Source: Flaccisagitta enflata
Lineage: Eukaryota > Chaetognatha > Sagittoidea > Aphragmophora
DNA: 64,000 bases
Direction: 5' to 3'
Assembly (NCBI GenBank): GCA_965153355.1
Contig: OZ231127.1
Span: forward strand, 42,222,001-42,286,000
Part shown: positions 31,320 to 63,906 of the stretch, in pieces
Layout of the letters: every line of letters begins with the position of its first letter
Numbering within the stretch: position 1 is the first letter of the stretch
Program-made: the position numbers and the translations under genes
Notes under the pieces: generated by a model
Told to the model about the DNA's origin: nothing
Database searches by the model: none
The model's input: the letters and a program-made list of their open reading frames with translations, nothing else

Positions 31320-32030
31320 AGGTCGCCCAAGGGCAATATGTGGTCAGCGATACCCGTTGCCCTGCTTTGAGTGAGGGGAAGCAGGGCAGCGGCCCCGAAG
31401 GGGACGAACTCCTGTAGAACACAGGGGGACTTTCGTTCGTCCTACCTGAAGAAGTGGATGAGAGGCTATAGAGGGCTGACTGAAGGCATTCAAGAGTCTA
31501 AACTGAGGTCTAAGAAGGCTGATATAAGGCCTGAGAATGCCGATTGGAAGCTTGAGAGGGCTAACTTGAGGCTTGAGAGAGCTGGATTAAGGCTTGAAAG
31601 GCCAGAGGACTGATTTGAAGCCTGAGAGCAATAAATAGTGGTATAGATGGCTGATTTGAGGCCTGAGAGGCCAGGTTTTAGGCCTGAGAATTTGGATTTG
31701 AGGCCTGAGAAGCCTGATTTGAAACCTGAGAGGCCAGATTTGTGGCCTGAGAGGCCAGATTTGTGGCCTGAGAGGCCAGATTTGTAGCCTGAAAGGCCAG
31801 ATTTGAGGCCTGAGAGGCCAGATTTGAGGCCTGGGAGGCTGGATTTGAGACCTGAGAGGCTGGATTTGCGGCCTGAGAGGCCAGATTTGAGGCCTGAGGG
31901 GTCTGATGAAGGGGGGGACTAACGAACGGACGAACGGACGAACGGACAAACGGACGAACGGACGGACGAACAAAAGTCCCCCTGTGTTCTACAGGACTTC
32001 GTCCCCTTCGGGGCCGCTGCCCAAAAAGGC
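31320..32030. mobile_element. Family H2 element with 20-bp array
   Basis: Left end GTGGTCAGCGATACCCGTTG, then GGGCAGCGGCCCCGAAGGGG and CCTGTAGAACACAGGGGGAC. The right end mirrors it (GTCCCCCTGTGTTCTACAGG...CCCCTTCGGGGCCGCTGCCC), with an outer (GACG)n. The interior (31,480-31,910) is GATTTGAGGCCTGAGAGGCC-like units. Confidence 0.75.
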
Positions 32031-32348
32031 GAATTGATTCGTCCTCATAAGTAAGCAGATAAAATGCATAATGGCAAAAAGCTTTTGTTCTATACTTTGA
32101 TCTTGAATAGAAAGAATACGCTAGTATTTTCTTGTATAAACGAAATGAAAAATGTCGGTATTAATAGCGAAGACAATCCCGTGCACTTGTGTTTTCCCGC
32201 AAGATTAATTTTTTTTTTTGAGCATACTCGAGCTAAAACACATAAATCCAAACCCACCCCTAGCTCAAACCAAACCCCATCCCTATCCCTAAAACCCACC
32301 CAATCCCTTACCCTGGCCCTAACCCTAAAACATTACCCGCTTTAATAA

Positions 32349-32815
32349 CAGGTCGCTGAAGGGCAATATGTGGTCAGCGATACCCGTTGCCCTGCTTTGC
32401 ATGATTGCGAATTGGAGTAAGAGGAAGCAGGGCAGCAGCCCTAAAGGGAATAAAGTCCTGCAGAGCACTTTCGTTTGTCCTCCCGTCCTTCCATCTTTCC
32501 ATCTGTCTACCCCCCAGAACCCCTCAGGCCAGAAATCTGCCCTCTCAGGCCATGAATCTGAGAGGGCAGATTTAACGCCTGAAATGAAAAATTTCAGGCC
32601 TGAGAGGGCAGATTTCAGGCCTAAGAGGACAGATTCAAAGCCTGAGAGAGCGGATTTCAGGCCTGAGAGGGTAGATTTTATGCCTGAGAGGGCAGATTTC
32701 AGGCCTGTGGGGGCCTTTGGGGGTTGAACGGACAGAATAACCAAATGACGGACAAAAGTCCCCCTGTGTTCTGCAGAACTACGTCCCCTTCGGGACCGCC
32801 GCCCAAAAACCAAAG
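32349..32815. mobile_element. Family H2 element, second copy
   Basis: Starts GGTCGCTGAAGGGCAATATG as the previous copy starts GGTCGCCCAAGGGCAATATG. Interior (32,520-32,715) of GGGCAGATTTCAGGCCTGAG units; ends TTCTGCAGAACTACGTCCCC and TTCGGGACCGCCGCCC. Confidence 0.75.
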
Positions 32816-32967
32816 ACATGAATTGAGATCGCTAACGAGACCAACTTAACAACATTTAAGCCTCATGTCCAATCAATAACAACTTTTTTTTTCGATTCGC
32901 TCTTTTTAATCAATTTTCGTTGTTTTAAATTGTCACATGTGGCGGTTCCGTAAAATAAGTGTTTTTA

Positions 32968-33240
32968 GATGCGTCCTCGCATCTCTATAATAGGCTGTGT
33001 CCGTTGGTCGGTTGGTTGGTTGGTTGGTTGGTCGGTAACGCATTCATTAAAAACATCAAAATCAAGCATTTTTTCAACAGAAAAGTGGTTCTACCCCAGT
33101 AAAAGAAGCATACATCAAGTAATTCATTCATTCAATCATTCATTCCTTCACAAATGACATTCATTCATAAAAAACATTCATTCATAAAAAACGTTCATTC
33201 AAAGAGGACGCATCGTTGGCCTACTTGGCCTTGTTTCTTT
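32968..33240 (-). mobile_element. Family H1 element (ATGCG type) with CATT array
   Basis: Hairpin AGATGCGtcctCGCATCTCT then ATAATAGGC and (GGTT)n. An internal TTCATTCAT/TTCATAAAAAAC array, then GGACGCATCGTTGGCC and CTTGGCCTTGTTT. Confidence 0.7.
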
Positions 33241-34751
33241 AATCATTGCATCCCCTTCGTTGAAATAACATTTTTTCCTAGTATTGATAGGGGAGTACGA
33301 GATTCAGGAGAATATCACTTTTTTCAAAATATCACTCTTGCTACCAGATTAACATGTGAGTAGGGCTTAGATAAGATGTTAGAAACTTTTTTCAGCTCGA
33401 TTGGTTGAAAAAAACCCCTCGGATCGCTTAAAAAATCGATTTTTCTATGATTTTAAGCATTTTTGCTTGCTATTTTTGGCAAAAAAGTGTTCTAATCTAA
33501 TTCCTAAGCTATATTTCAACTTTAAAACTAGAAAGTGTGCCTGAAATAGTGAAAGGACCCTGCTAGTCAAAGAATTCGACAAAAAAAAATCATTTTTTCG
33601 CAAAAAATGGATCTTTTAAACACATAAAAGTGTTATTGTGCTTAAAATTTTTTCTGTGACTCTGTTTGCCTCTTTCTGTTTCACTCTTTTCTCTCCTCTT
33701 TTACTTTTACTCCCCTCTCACCTTTCTCCACTATCACTGTCCCATCTCTCATTATGAATGGACTGTAGAGGTTGGCTATCATTTGATGGAGCCACTTCTT
33801 GGTATTCTGTTGGATCAGCAACCTAGACCAACTCATTTGGCTCTTCGAAGTATCCTTCAAAATTTGTACAAACAAATGATGGAACCAATCCCAGGTTTGA
33901 AATTCAGCTCAGTTGAGAGGCATGCTCTTCCAGCTCTTGAGGATGGATTTGGAAGAAAGTACAAACAAGAATGGATGGAGTCTTTTTGCAAGCATCTTGA
34001 GCAGTACGATGTCAATAAACTGCAATGCAAGTCTTGATGAAACAGCTTGCTGCAACTCTGTCAAGGCAACGAAGAATTCAGTATGAATTTGGTCCAGAAT
34101 ATCTGGAATACTCAGCAAAGAAAGCAGGGAGAGACACACTTAAAGCCTCTGTCAGAAATCTTCACTGAAGAACAGCTTAAGACCATCCCTGTGGACAACA
34201 AAATTGGAGAAAATTATTTTGGATATTTTTCTCAACAGTTGAGAAGCAAGGGAGGCTCTGCTTTCCAAGCTATCAGTGACATACTTGTGCTAAAAACAAG
34301 TTTAGATCTTGCCTTTGGTAATGAGGGAGTCAACATGTTGAAGGACAAGGAGCTCAAGGCCAAACAGAAAGAAGTTCCTCAAATTGAAGCAGGTTTTTCA
34401 AAGTCTCAGAAAGAGATCATGAAAGCAAAGTTGGCCTTGACAGACAGTGAAGCAGACAAGCTGACAAGAGATTTGGCCAAAAAATTACTGATTCCTTTTT
34501 GTGTTAAAAAGTTCTATGACAGAATCAAAAAGCAGAGTGAGGCAGATCAGTTGGCTATTCTGAGCAGAGAAGTTAAGTTGAAAAAGGCTTTGTTTTCAGA
34601 AATGCCCAATGATTTTGTTTATTTCAAACAGTGCAATATCACAGCCAAACAGATGTATGAAAATCTGCTTGCTTTGCACACAGTTGACCCATCTGACCAA
34701 GAGGTCATTACTGTAGAAGATGTCTATGTGGCTTCTGAGTCAGTAGGTACT

Positions 34752-35231
34752 TAGGGGATGTTTCTAGTGAAAGCCTGAAACGCATTTCATTCGCATTTCA
34801 AGAATAACGCGTTTTAGGCAGTAACGCCATTGAAAAAAAGTCTCGGGGATTGCAGGATTCGATCTTGCAACCTTTAATTTGCAGTCTCGCTCTCTGCATG
34901 TTCGCCACCCCGGTATAGACTTTTTTAAAATTTGAATGCCTTTTTGCTTTGCAACTAGAGCGATCTTTGGAACAAGCAAATCTTGCACCGGTCTCAAACT
35001 ACATTTGGGCAATAACTTGCCAATCACTTTTGAAATAAGTCCAATCCCATACCACACGATTGTGCAGCGCTTTGAAGCGAACTGGTAAATCACTTAATTC
35101 TCATTTTTAGGTTTGGGAGTTCGATTTTTGGAAGGCATGAAACTTTTTTTCAATGGTCCCACTACTAAAAATGCGTTTGGCTTAAAACGCGATCAGAACG
35201 CGTTTAACGCTTTCACTAGAAACATCCCCTC
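34752..35231. mobile_element. PIF/Harbinger-like MITE nested in the coding region
   Basis: Inverted ends GGGGATGTTTCTAGTGAAAG and complement, about 22 bp plus a shared AACGCGTTT subterminal motif. Flanking TTA (left) and TCA (right) would be a 3-bp TWA-type duplication, as in PIF/Harbinger. Removing the element with one triplet leaves the host reading frame open. Confidence 0.75.
34838..34918 (-). ncRNA. tRNA-like segment (tRNA-Cys-like, anticodon-loop GCA) within the MITE
   Basis: On the minus strand: GGGTGGCGAACATG (A-box-like), CTGCAAA at the anticodon-loop position, and GATCGAATCC (B-box-like) followed by CCTGC pairing with GCAAG. Acceptor and anticodon stems do not pair well, so it is a degenerate or SINE-type derivative, not a working tRNA gene. 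Confidence 0.45.
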
Positions 35232-36479
35232 AGTCTGCCAATAAGCAAGCAAAGAGGTCTAGGGTACCTGTGGAGGAGCCTCTAAAAGACTTCAATTGGC
35301 CATTACAGGAAGAAGAATTTGTTATCACATTGCAAGAAGATGGCTGGAACCTTGGATCTGTGCAATCTTACAATCAGCAACAAGATAGCTTTTGTGTGCA
35401 AGCTCTCACTGCTCTGAAAACAAGAGCAAAGGATGATCAAGGAAAAACATATAGGATCTATCCCAATGATGAAGTTTTGGATGACTTTGAAAGGAGACAC
35501 ATACTTGAAATCAGGCCTTTAGTAACCTTGACTAAAAATGTAAAAAGAAAAGATTTGGTTTTTGCCCTTTTCAACTGTGAGATCATTCAGTCCATGTGGA
35601 GACAACTGATTGGCTCAGATGGGGCAGAATAATGGTTAAAAGTGCCATCTACACACACAGAGAGAGCCTTTGAGTTTCAAAATCATTGTGGGTGAACAGT
35701 CATTTGTAGTCATGTTGCATCAAAAAAAAACTGGCGTATGAAATAGTCATTCTATTTATGTCCCTCTTCCTGTCTCCCACGCTCTACTCACTGATCTTCC
35801 CCATGATTTCTTTCACATAGCATTTCCACATAGGTGCAATTTTTTGATAATCACACCGACTAAAACTCATACTTCCTATTTTTGCTCATCCAAATTGTCT
35901 GCTTGATCATTGAATTTCTTATTCAAGATTCTTACTTAGTTGTGTTTGGTATCACATTCATTGTTTTATGCAATTTCAATTTCTGAATAACGGTTGATGT
36001 GATTACAGATATATACATGTACTGAAGAAAACATCTGAACTTTTCTTATATCTTCTTTCAATTGGTGAGGTTGTGATCAAATCAACTCAGGCTAGAAAAA
36101 CAGTACTACTTGAAACGCTCAAGAATCATACCGTATTTGTATGATATTGACCAATTCTTTTCAAGGACAAAGAAGCTACTTATCATAAATGAGGAAATGT
36201 AGAGTCTATGCATTTTGATGCATGAAATGGTACATGAAAACTTAAGTAAGTTTAGTATTTTCACTTAAGAACTAATATTTTCACTCAAAAACGCTCTAAA
36301 AATGTCAAAAATAGGGTCGTTTTTGTTTTTTGGGCCTTCCGAGGGTTTTTTTTCAAGCCACAGCCCCCAAATTGGTACAAACCCATATATTTTGAGTCTA
36401 CTGAGCCAAAAAAAGGGTAGCAAGCTCATTTCGTTTCGGTGACCTATTCTCGTACTCCCTTAGTATTGAATGGTTGCAT

Positions 36480-37390
36480 TCCCTTGATTACACTCCTAGT
36501 TTTCTTTTTGTTCCACAGGAAGTTGTAAAAGATATCGTACAAACATTGCAATAAATTCTTTTCTTAGAAAATGAATGACAAAAAAATAACAACAATTTAG
36601 CAATCGCTTGATCCTCATATCGTTATTCAAACAACAACGTTGGGCCTCAAAAAAAAACAAAAACAAAAACAAAAACAAAAACCAAACAAAAAAATTCGTT
36701 GATACTCATTCAAAAGCGTGTACCTTAAGGCTGAAATGTCTTATATGTGTAGTTTTTGTAGTTTTTGTAGTTTTTTGTAGTTTTTTGTAATTTTTTATAG
36801 TTTTTTGTAGTTTTTTGTAATTTTTTGTAGTTTTTTATAATTTGAAGTTTTAAGAATTGGAATAACTTATATTGATGATGAAAAATTGAATTACAAAGAT
36901 AAAATAATGTACTGTTCAAATGATCGGGAAAAAAGTCGAAGTCAGTCTTCGACTTTTTGACATATACGAGAGAAACAGGGTTTTCATTTTCTTATGAGAA
37001 AGTTGGGAATCTCCACCGACCAAATAGGGCCTCCAATGAAATTGATATGGTATGTAAATTTAATAATTCTCTTTCCTTTGGCGCCAAGAAGAATGCTCTA
37101 CGACATATATTTTTCGCATAATGATTTTTATAAGATTTATTCATGAAAATTGCGAATTGAATTTTTTTCGATTTTTTATGATTTTGAGTAGGATCAAAAA
37201 AGGAGTGTATTTATGTTTGTTTGAGCATGCAAATACAAGAAAACATGTTCATGAGCATAGCTGCTCATCTGTGAGGGTGTTTTGGAGGATTCTAGCTCAT
37301 TTAGCTCATTTAGCTCAGTTTCTTTTTTTTATTTTAAATGTGATAAATGAATAGATATTTTGATACATGTTTAAGAAAGCAGATACAATA
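36480..37390. other. AT-rich spacer with small arrays
   Basis: (AAAAAC)n at 36,650-36,682 and a TAGTTTTTTG array at 36,750-36,845; otherwise nothing. Confidence 0.6.
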
Positions 37391-37396
37391 GTCGCA

Positions 37397-39208
37397 AAAG
37401 CGTTAGATGGTCAGCGGTACCCGTTGCCCCTCTGTGAATGTATGTGGGTGTGAGCTAGTTAGAGGGGCAGCGGCCCCGAAGGGGCCGATGACCTATGCTG
37501 TTTTTATTTGAGCCTCAAGGCTGGAATTGGGGCCTTGAAGCTGGGATTTGAGCCTTGAGGCTGGGATTTGAGCCTTGAGGCTGGGATTTGAGCCTTAAGG
37601 CTGGAATTTGAGCCTCGAGGCTAGGTTTTGGGTCTCGGGACTAGGATTTGAGCCTCAAGGCTGGGATTTGAGCCTCAAGGCTGGGATTTGAGCCTCAAGG
37701 CTGGGATTTGAGCCTCAAGACTGGGATTTGAGCCTCAAGACTGGGATTTAAGCCTGGAGACTGCGATTTGAGGCTTGAGGCTGGGATTTGAGCCTCAAGG
37801 CTAGGATTTGGGCCTCAAGGCTAGGATTTGGGCCTCGGGGGGGGGGGGGCCCAAAACGTAGAAGAAGAACTAGTCATCCAAGGATCGCACATGGTCAGCG
37901 GTACCCGATGCCCTGCTTGGAGTGATCAAGTGAAGAAGTGGAAAGAGAGCAGGGCAGCGGCCCCAAAGGGCCGATGTCCTGTAGGACACAGGGGGGAATT
38001 TCCAGACGTCCTGAGATACAGATAGCTGATTTGAGGCTTGGAGGGCTGAAAAGAGGTCTTGGGGCAGATTTGAGGTCATGAGGGAAGATTTGAGCTCTGG
38101 AGGGCAGATCTGAGGCCTGGAGGGCTAATTTGAGGCCTTGACGGCAGATTTGAGGTCCGGAGATCAAATTTGAGGTCAGGAGGGCAGATTTGAGGCCTGG
38201 AGGATAGATTTAAGGTGGATTTGAAGCCTGGAGAGCTATGTCAAGGTCTGACAGAGCTTATTTCAGGGCATGGAGGGCAAAAAACAGGCCTGAGAGTGCT
38301 GGTTTGGGTCCTTGATGGTCCTCAGGGGGGGGGGGACGGACGGAAGGACGGACGGAAGGACGGACGTCTGGAAATTCCCCCCTGTGTCCTACAGGACATC
38401 GGCCCTTTGGGGCCGCTGCCCAAAAAGAAGGAGAAATTTCCCCTGTGTGAAAGCATAGGTCATCGGCCCCTTTGGGGCCGCTGCCCAAAAAAGCATATCA
38501 GTGAGCATAACTGCTCATCTGTGAGGGTGTTTTTAGTTATTTTAGCTCACTTAGCTCATTTAGCTCAGTTTTTTGGGCAGCGGCCCCGAAGGGGCCGATG
38601 ACCTATGCTTTCACACATAGGGGAAATTTCTCCTTCTTCTTCTTCTCCTTCTTCTCTGTCCCCCCCCCCCTCAAGGCCCAAATCCTAGTCTCAAGACCCA
38701 AATCCTAGCTTCGAGGCTCAAATCCCCGCTTTAAAGCTCAAGTCCCAGTCTTGAGGCTCAAATCTCAGTCTCCAGGCTCAAATCCCAGCCTTGAGGCTCA
38801 AATCCCAGCCCTGAGGCTCAAATCCCAGTCTCAAGGCACAAATCCCAGCCTTGAAGCTCAAATCCCAGCTTCGAAGCTCAAATCCCAGCCTCGAAGCTCA
38901 AATCCCAGCCTCACAGCTCAAATCCCAGCCTCAAAGCTCAAATCCCAGCCTCAAAGCTCAAATCCCAGCCTCAAAGCTCAAATCCCAGCCTCAAAGCTCC
39001 AATCCCACCGTCAAAGCTCAAATCCCACCCTCAAAGCTCAAATCCCAGCCTCAAGGCTCCAATTCCAGCCTCCAGGCCCTAATTCCATCCTTGAGGCCAA
39101 AATAAAAACAGCATAGGTCATCGGCCCCTTCGGGGCCGCTGCCCCTCTAACCACCCACATTCACTCACATAGGGGCAACGGGTACCGCTGACCATCTAAC
39201 GCTTTTGA
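37397..39208. mobile_element. Compound H2 palindrome, ~1.8 kb
   Basis: The outer 100-bp arms are complements: GCGTTAGATGGTCAGCGGTA at 37,399 and TACCGCTGACCATCTAACGC at 39,183. Arrays: GGGATTTGAGCCTCAAGGCT (37,505-37,840) and AATCCCAGCCTCAAAGCTCA (38,670-39,080). Between them are nested H2 copies with their own arms (37,895-38,420 and 38,425-38,625). Confidence 0.8.
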
Positions 39209-39437
39209 GACTATTTTTCTCTAATTTTTAATGGGATAAATAAATATTTGATGGGAGCATGTAAATACAAGAAAGCATGTCAGTGAGCATAGCTGATTGT
39301 CTGGTTGAGTGATTTTGAGCATTTTAGCTCATCTAGCTCATTTGGTTCAGTCCTATTTTTCTCTGATTTTCAGTGCAATCAATGCATACAATTGCTATTG
39401 ATTTGATCTAATAGAAAAAAGATTTGCAGTGACTAAA

Positions 39438-40055
39438 GACAAAAGCTTGGTGAAAAGTGACCAATGCTCACGACTTTTTTCCTCACGGCGACAGCCGCCA
39501 TTACTGGTAAACAAATTCAATGTATAAAAAGAAATTATCAATATATTCTACTTTGAATGTATATTTTCAAAACAAAATTTTTCATAAATCGGAGGCTGGG
39601 GCTTGTCCTTGGCGGAATTTTACCCTCATGCCCTTAAAAAACTTTGTCTTTACTCAATGAAAAGAGTGTAGGGGCCTTACTGACGCCTAACTACCGGAAC
39701 AGCGCTTAAAATGAAACAAAAATCTTAGCTATTGATGCCCTTTTGTCAAAAGTTTGCATCAATGATTATCCCTACCCTTTTTAGATGTCTTGACCTGATG
39801 AAGAAATGAGTAAACAAAAGAGCTTATCTTTTTAGACAAATTGGTATTGACTATTGAGTATTTACCAAGTATTTACCAAGTATTTACCAAGTATTTACAA
39901 GTATTTACAAGTATTTACCAAGTATTGACTATTGAGTATTTACCAAGTATTGGCTATTGAGTATTTACCAAGTATTTACCAAGTATTTACCAGTATTTAC
40001 CAGTAATGGCAGAAAAAAAATGTGAGCAATGGCCACTTTTCACTAGGCTTTTGTC
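39438..40055. mobile_element. 618-bp TIR element with internal 12-bp array
   Basis: Ends GACAAAAGCTTGGTGAAAAG and complement of GACAAAAGCCTAGTGAAAAG, 34 bp in all. Inside, AAGTATTTACC repeats at 39,860-40,005. No clear target duplication. Confidence 0.75.
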
Positions 40056-40770
40056 CCAGGGGTGTATGTAATTGAGTTGTTTTTGATTTTTTCCCCTCCC
40101 CCCTGCCTTTGATTCTTTCCCCTACGACGCGTTGCGTTGCGTTTTAAGATTATGATTTTGTTCCCCATTTGATTTCCTTCTCTGTTTTGCTGTTTTGTCC
40201 ATTGTAATATTTTTGGTTTTTGTACAATTTGTTTTATATCAAAGAACATCACTTTAGCTGAAGCCCTTAAAAGAGATACAAAAGAAAGATACAGCCAGCC
40301 AGCTGTAACAAACAAAATATTGTATGCAACAACTGTTTGTTAGATTTACAAACGGCTGTAATGCTACAATTTTGTAACATTACAGCCAGGTGTAATTTCT
40401 ACCCTTAGTTGTTACATGTAACATTTTGTTTATTATCAGTATGTTGGATCAAAGTCAACAGTATGATATATATGCTTATACTGTTTTGTCCACTGACTGC
40501 ATGTTTCCCTCCAATATGTCCAAAAATCAGACTGACTTCGGTTTTTCTCTCAATCATATATCATTGAGCGGCGAATGGCAAAAAAAATGAAAGCGCCTTT
40601 CTAGCTTTCATCTGCGCCCAACAAAGTGCGTGGTCAAACAGAGCCGATCCTTGAAACCAAAAATATTTTAATAAGCCTCAATGAGCGCATGTTTTCCAAT
40701 GAAAATGAATTAGAATTAAGGAAAATGAATAGGATAAACCGAGTCACTTGTACCATCATGTTTTCATCAT
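40056..40770. other. No gene resolved
   Basis: Contains several TGTAAC/GTTACA-rich short inverted repeats at 40,300-40,440, no ORF of note. Confidence 0.5.
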
Positions 40771-40773
40771 TTT

Positions 40774-40975
40774 AGTTGCGGACACGCAACTCAAAAAGAG
40801 GCTCTGTCCGTTGGTCAATCCGTCGGTCCATCCGGGGTCATCCAGTTGAAAAGCGGGGAAACGAGTGTTTTTTATTAATCTTGTGTATGTTTGAGTGTTG
40901 GGGTCGGGTTTGGGTGCGGAGGGGGTTGGATGTCTCTGCCTACCCGTCTGCAACAATATTGTGACCCCACGTCAC
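40774..40975 (-). mobile_element. Family H1 element (TTGCG type)
   Basis: Hairpin AGTTGCGgacaCGCAACTC, then AAAAAGAGGCTCTGTCCG. The distal end has GCCTACCCGTCTGCAACAAT and ATTGTGACCCC. Confidence 0.75.
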
Positions 40976-41307
40976 ATGTTAACTGCTTCATCATAAATCT
41001 TTTTGTGACAGCAAGTGGCATACGACATCAAGGATGTCAGCTGCTTTCCACATGTCGCTGATTTAATTTTATTAAATCCTTTTGCTTAGGCCACTTATTT
41101 TAGATCACTTTTCTAATGGTGTGTCATCTCAGATAATGAACCTCAATCTTTTTATTGCTTTATTTACTTTTTGTTACTTCCAGTCCTAGCTTTGGAATAC
41201 TTAAAATACTGGCCTGAATGGGAAGTTTAAAAGTATTCCAGTCGAACATTTTTTTCTCGTTTTAGCCTGCAGCGTGACATTATTTTCTCAGTCCGGAAGA
41301 AGAAAAC

Positions 41308-41448
41308 AAGGCCCGATACACGGCTAATATCAGTTGCGGAAGGGGTGGGCAAGGGCTGCAATGCGCGTTTTCATACTTTCCCACTCCATCACCACGGACA
41401 AATGGATGGACAAAGCCTCTTATAAAGTTGCATGTCCGCAATTAAAAA
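41308..41448 (+). mobile_element. Family H1 element (TTGCG type), short form
   Basis: AAGGCCCGATACACGGCTAA, TCAGTTGCGGAAGGGGTGGG and terminal AGTTGCATGTCCGCAATTAAAAA. Confidence 0.65.
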
Positions 41449-41876
41449 CGATTTTGAAAGAAAAAATCTAATCCTTGTAAAGCTGAAACAATATGAGCTT
41501 AACCTAAGCAACGAGTGTTCTGAGGTTTCTCCTATATTTCTTGTCACTGCTCCTGCCTCAATGTCTTACTTTTCATCTACACCACTAACCCTGCCCTGTG
41601 CCAACCCGCATGCGACTAACAAACGCAGAGAACTGATACATAATACATCGTGAAATGAGTATCTTTCGCAAAAACATTTCTATTTGGACATGTACCTACA
41701 TAGAACGGCAGAATGCTTTTTTTAACTATGAAATACAAGTGTCATATTTTTCCCAATATTTTCGACTTATGGTTTCGACACATCTTTTACAGATCAAGCT
41801 ATAGTTTAAAAAGACTACTCTATTTTTATCAAGACTGCGATTCAGATTCTAAACCCGCCTTGATATCATTTCAGTG

Positions 41877-63725
<21,849 letters not shown>

Positions 63726-63792
63726 CTCAGGTGTAAAAAAGAAAGAAAGAAGACGATTGAAAAAGACGTTACAAGCGTATTCATGGAAACAT

Positions 63793-63794
<2 letters not shown>

Positions 63795-63869
<75 letters not shown>

Positions 63870-63906
63870 AACAAACAAACAAACAAACAAACAAACAAAC
63901 AAACAA
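63795..63906. repeat. (CA)n then (CAAA)n
   Basis: Di- to tetranucleotide transition upstream of exon 1. Confidence 0.95.

Larger units (their letters stand above)
33769..35632 (+). pseudogene. Broken coding region inside the 3.2-kb element; family not recognised
   Basis: Codon-like sequence begins after a long pyrimidine tract and GGACTGTAG, resembling an intron 3' splice site. The first block contains LMEPLLGILLDQQPRPTHLA. At 34,020-34,140 the frame changes to QVLMKQLAATLSRQRRIQYE and back, so two compensating frameshifts are present, with a TGATGA stop in the original frame. The second block has KSQKEIMKAKLALTDSEADK. The last block, from 35,231, has a Lys/Arg patch and GWNLGSVQSYNQQQDSF, a small SH3/Tudor-like look (inference). 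The 480-bp MITE splits blocks two and three. It could be a captured host gene or an accessory transposon protein. Confidence 0.6.
33288..36460 (+). mobile_element. 3.2-kb terminal-inverted-repeat DNA transposon (hAT-like ends)
   Basis: The ends are TAGGGGAGTACGAGA at 33,288 and its complement TCTCGTACTCCCTTA, ending near 36,463 (one mismatch). The flanks repeat TAGTATTGA at 33,279-33,287 and 36,461-36,469, a 7-9-bp target duplication. TAGGG-type ends with about 8-bp duplications suit hAT, but no transposase motif was found. The interior carries the broken coding region at 33,769-35,632 and a nested MITE. Confidence 0.75.

Noticed and set aside
32225-32340. Telomere-like CCCTAACCC/CCCTAAAAC stretch
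   Set aside because: Irregular (CCCTA, CCAATCCC, CCCCATCCC mixed) and only about 100 bp; probably a coincidental C/A-rich tract, though an interstitial telomere remnant cannot be excluded.
37505-39080. CRISPR-like array because of regular 20-bp units
   Set aside because: Units are contiguous and have no unique spacers; the context is a eukaryotic mobile element.
38751-39116. 121-codon ORF with repeated KSQSSNPSLEAQIPA-like units
   Set aside because: Arises from the 20-21-bp H2 array and is open only by repeat composition.
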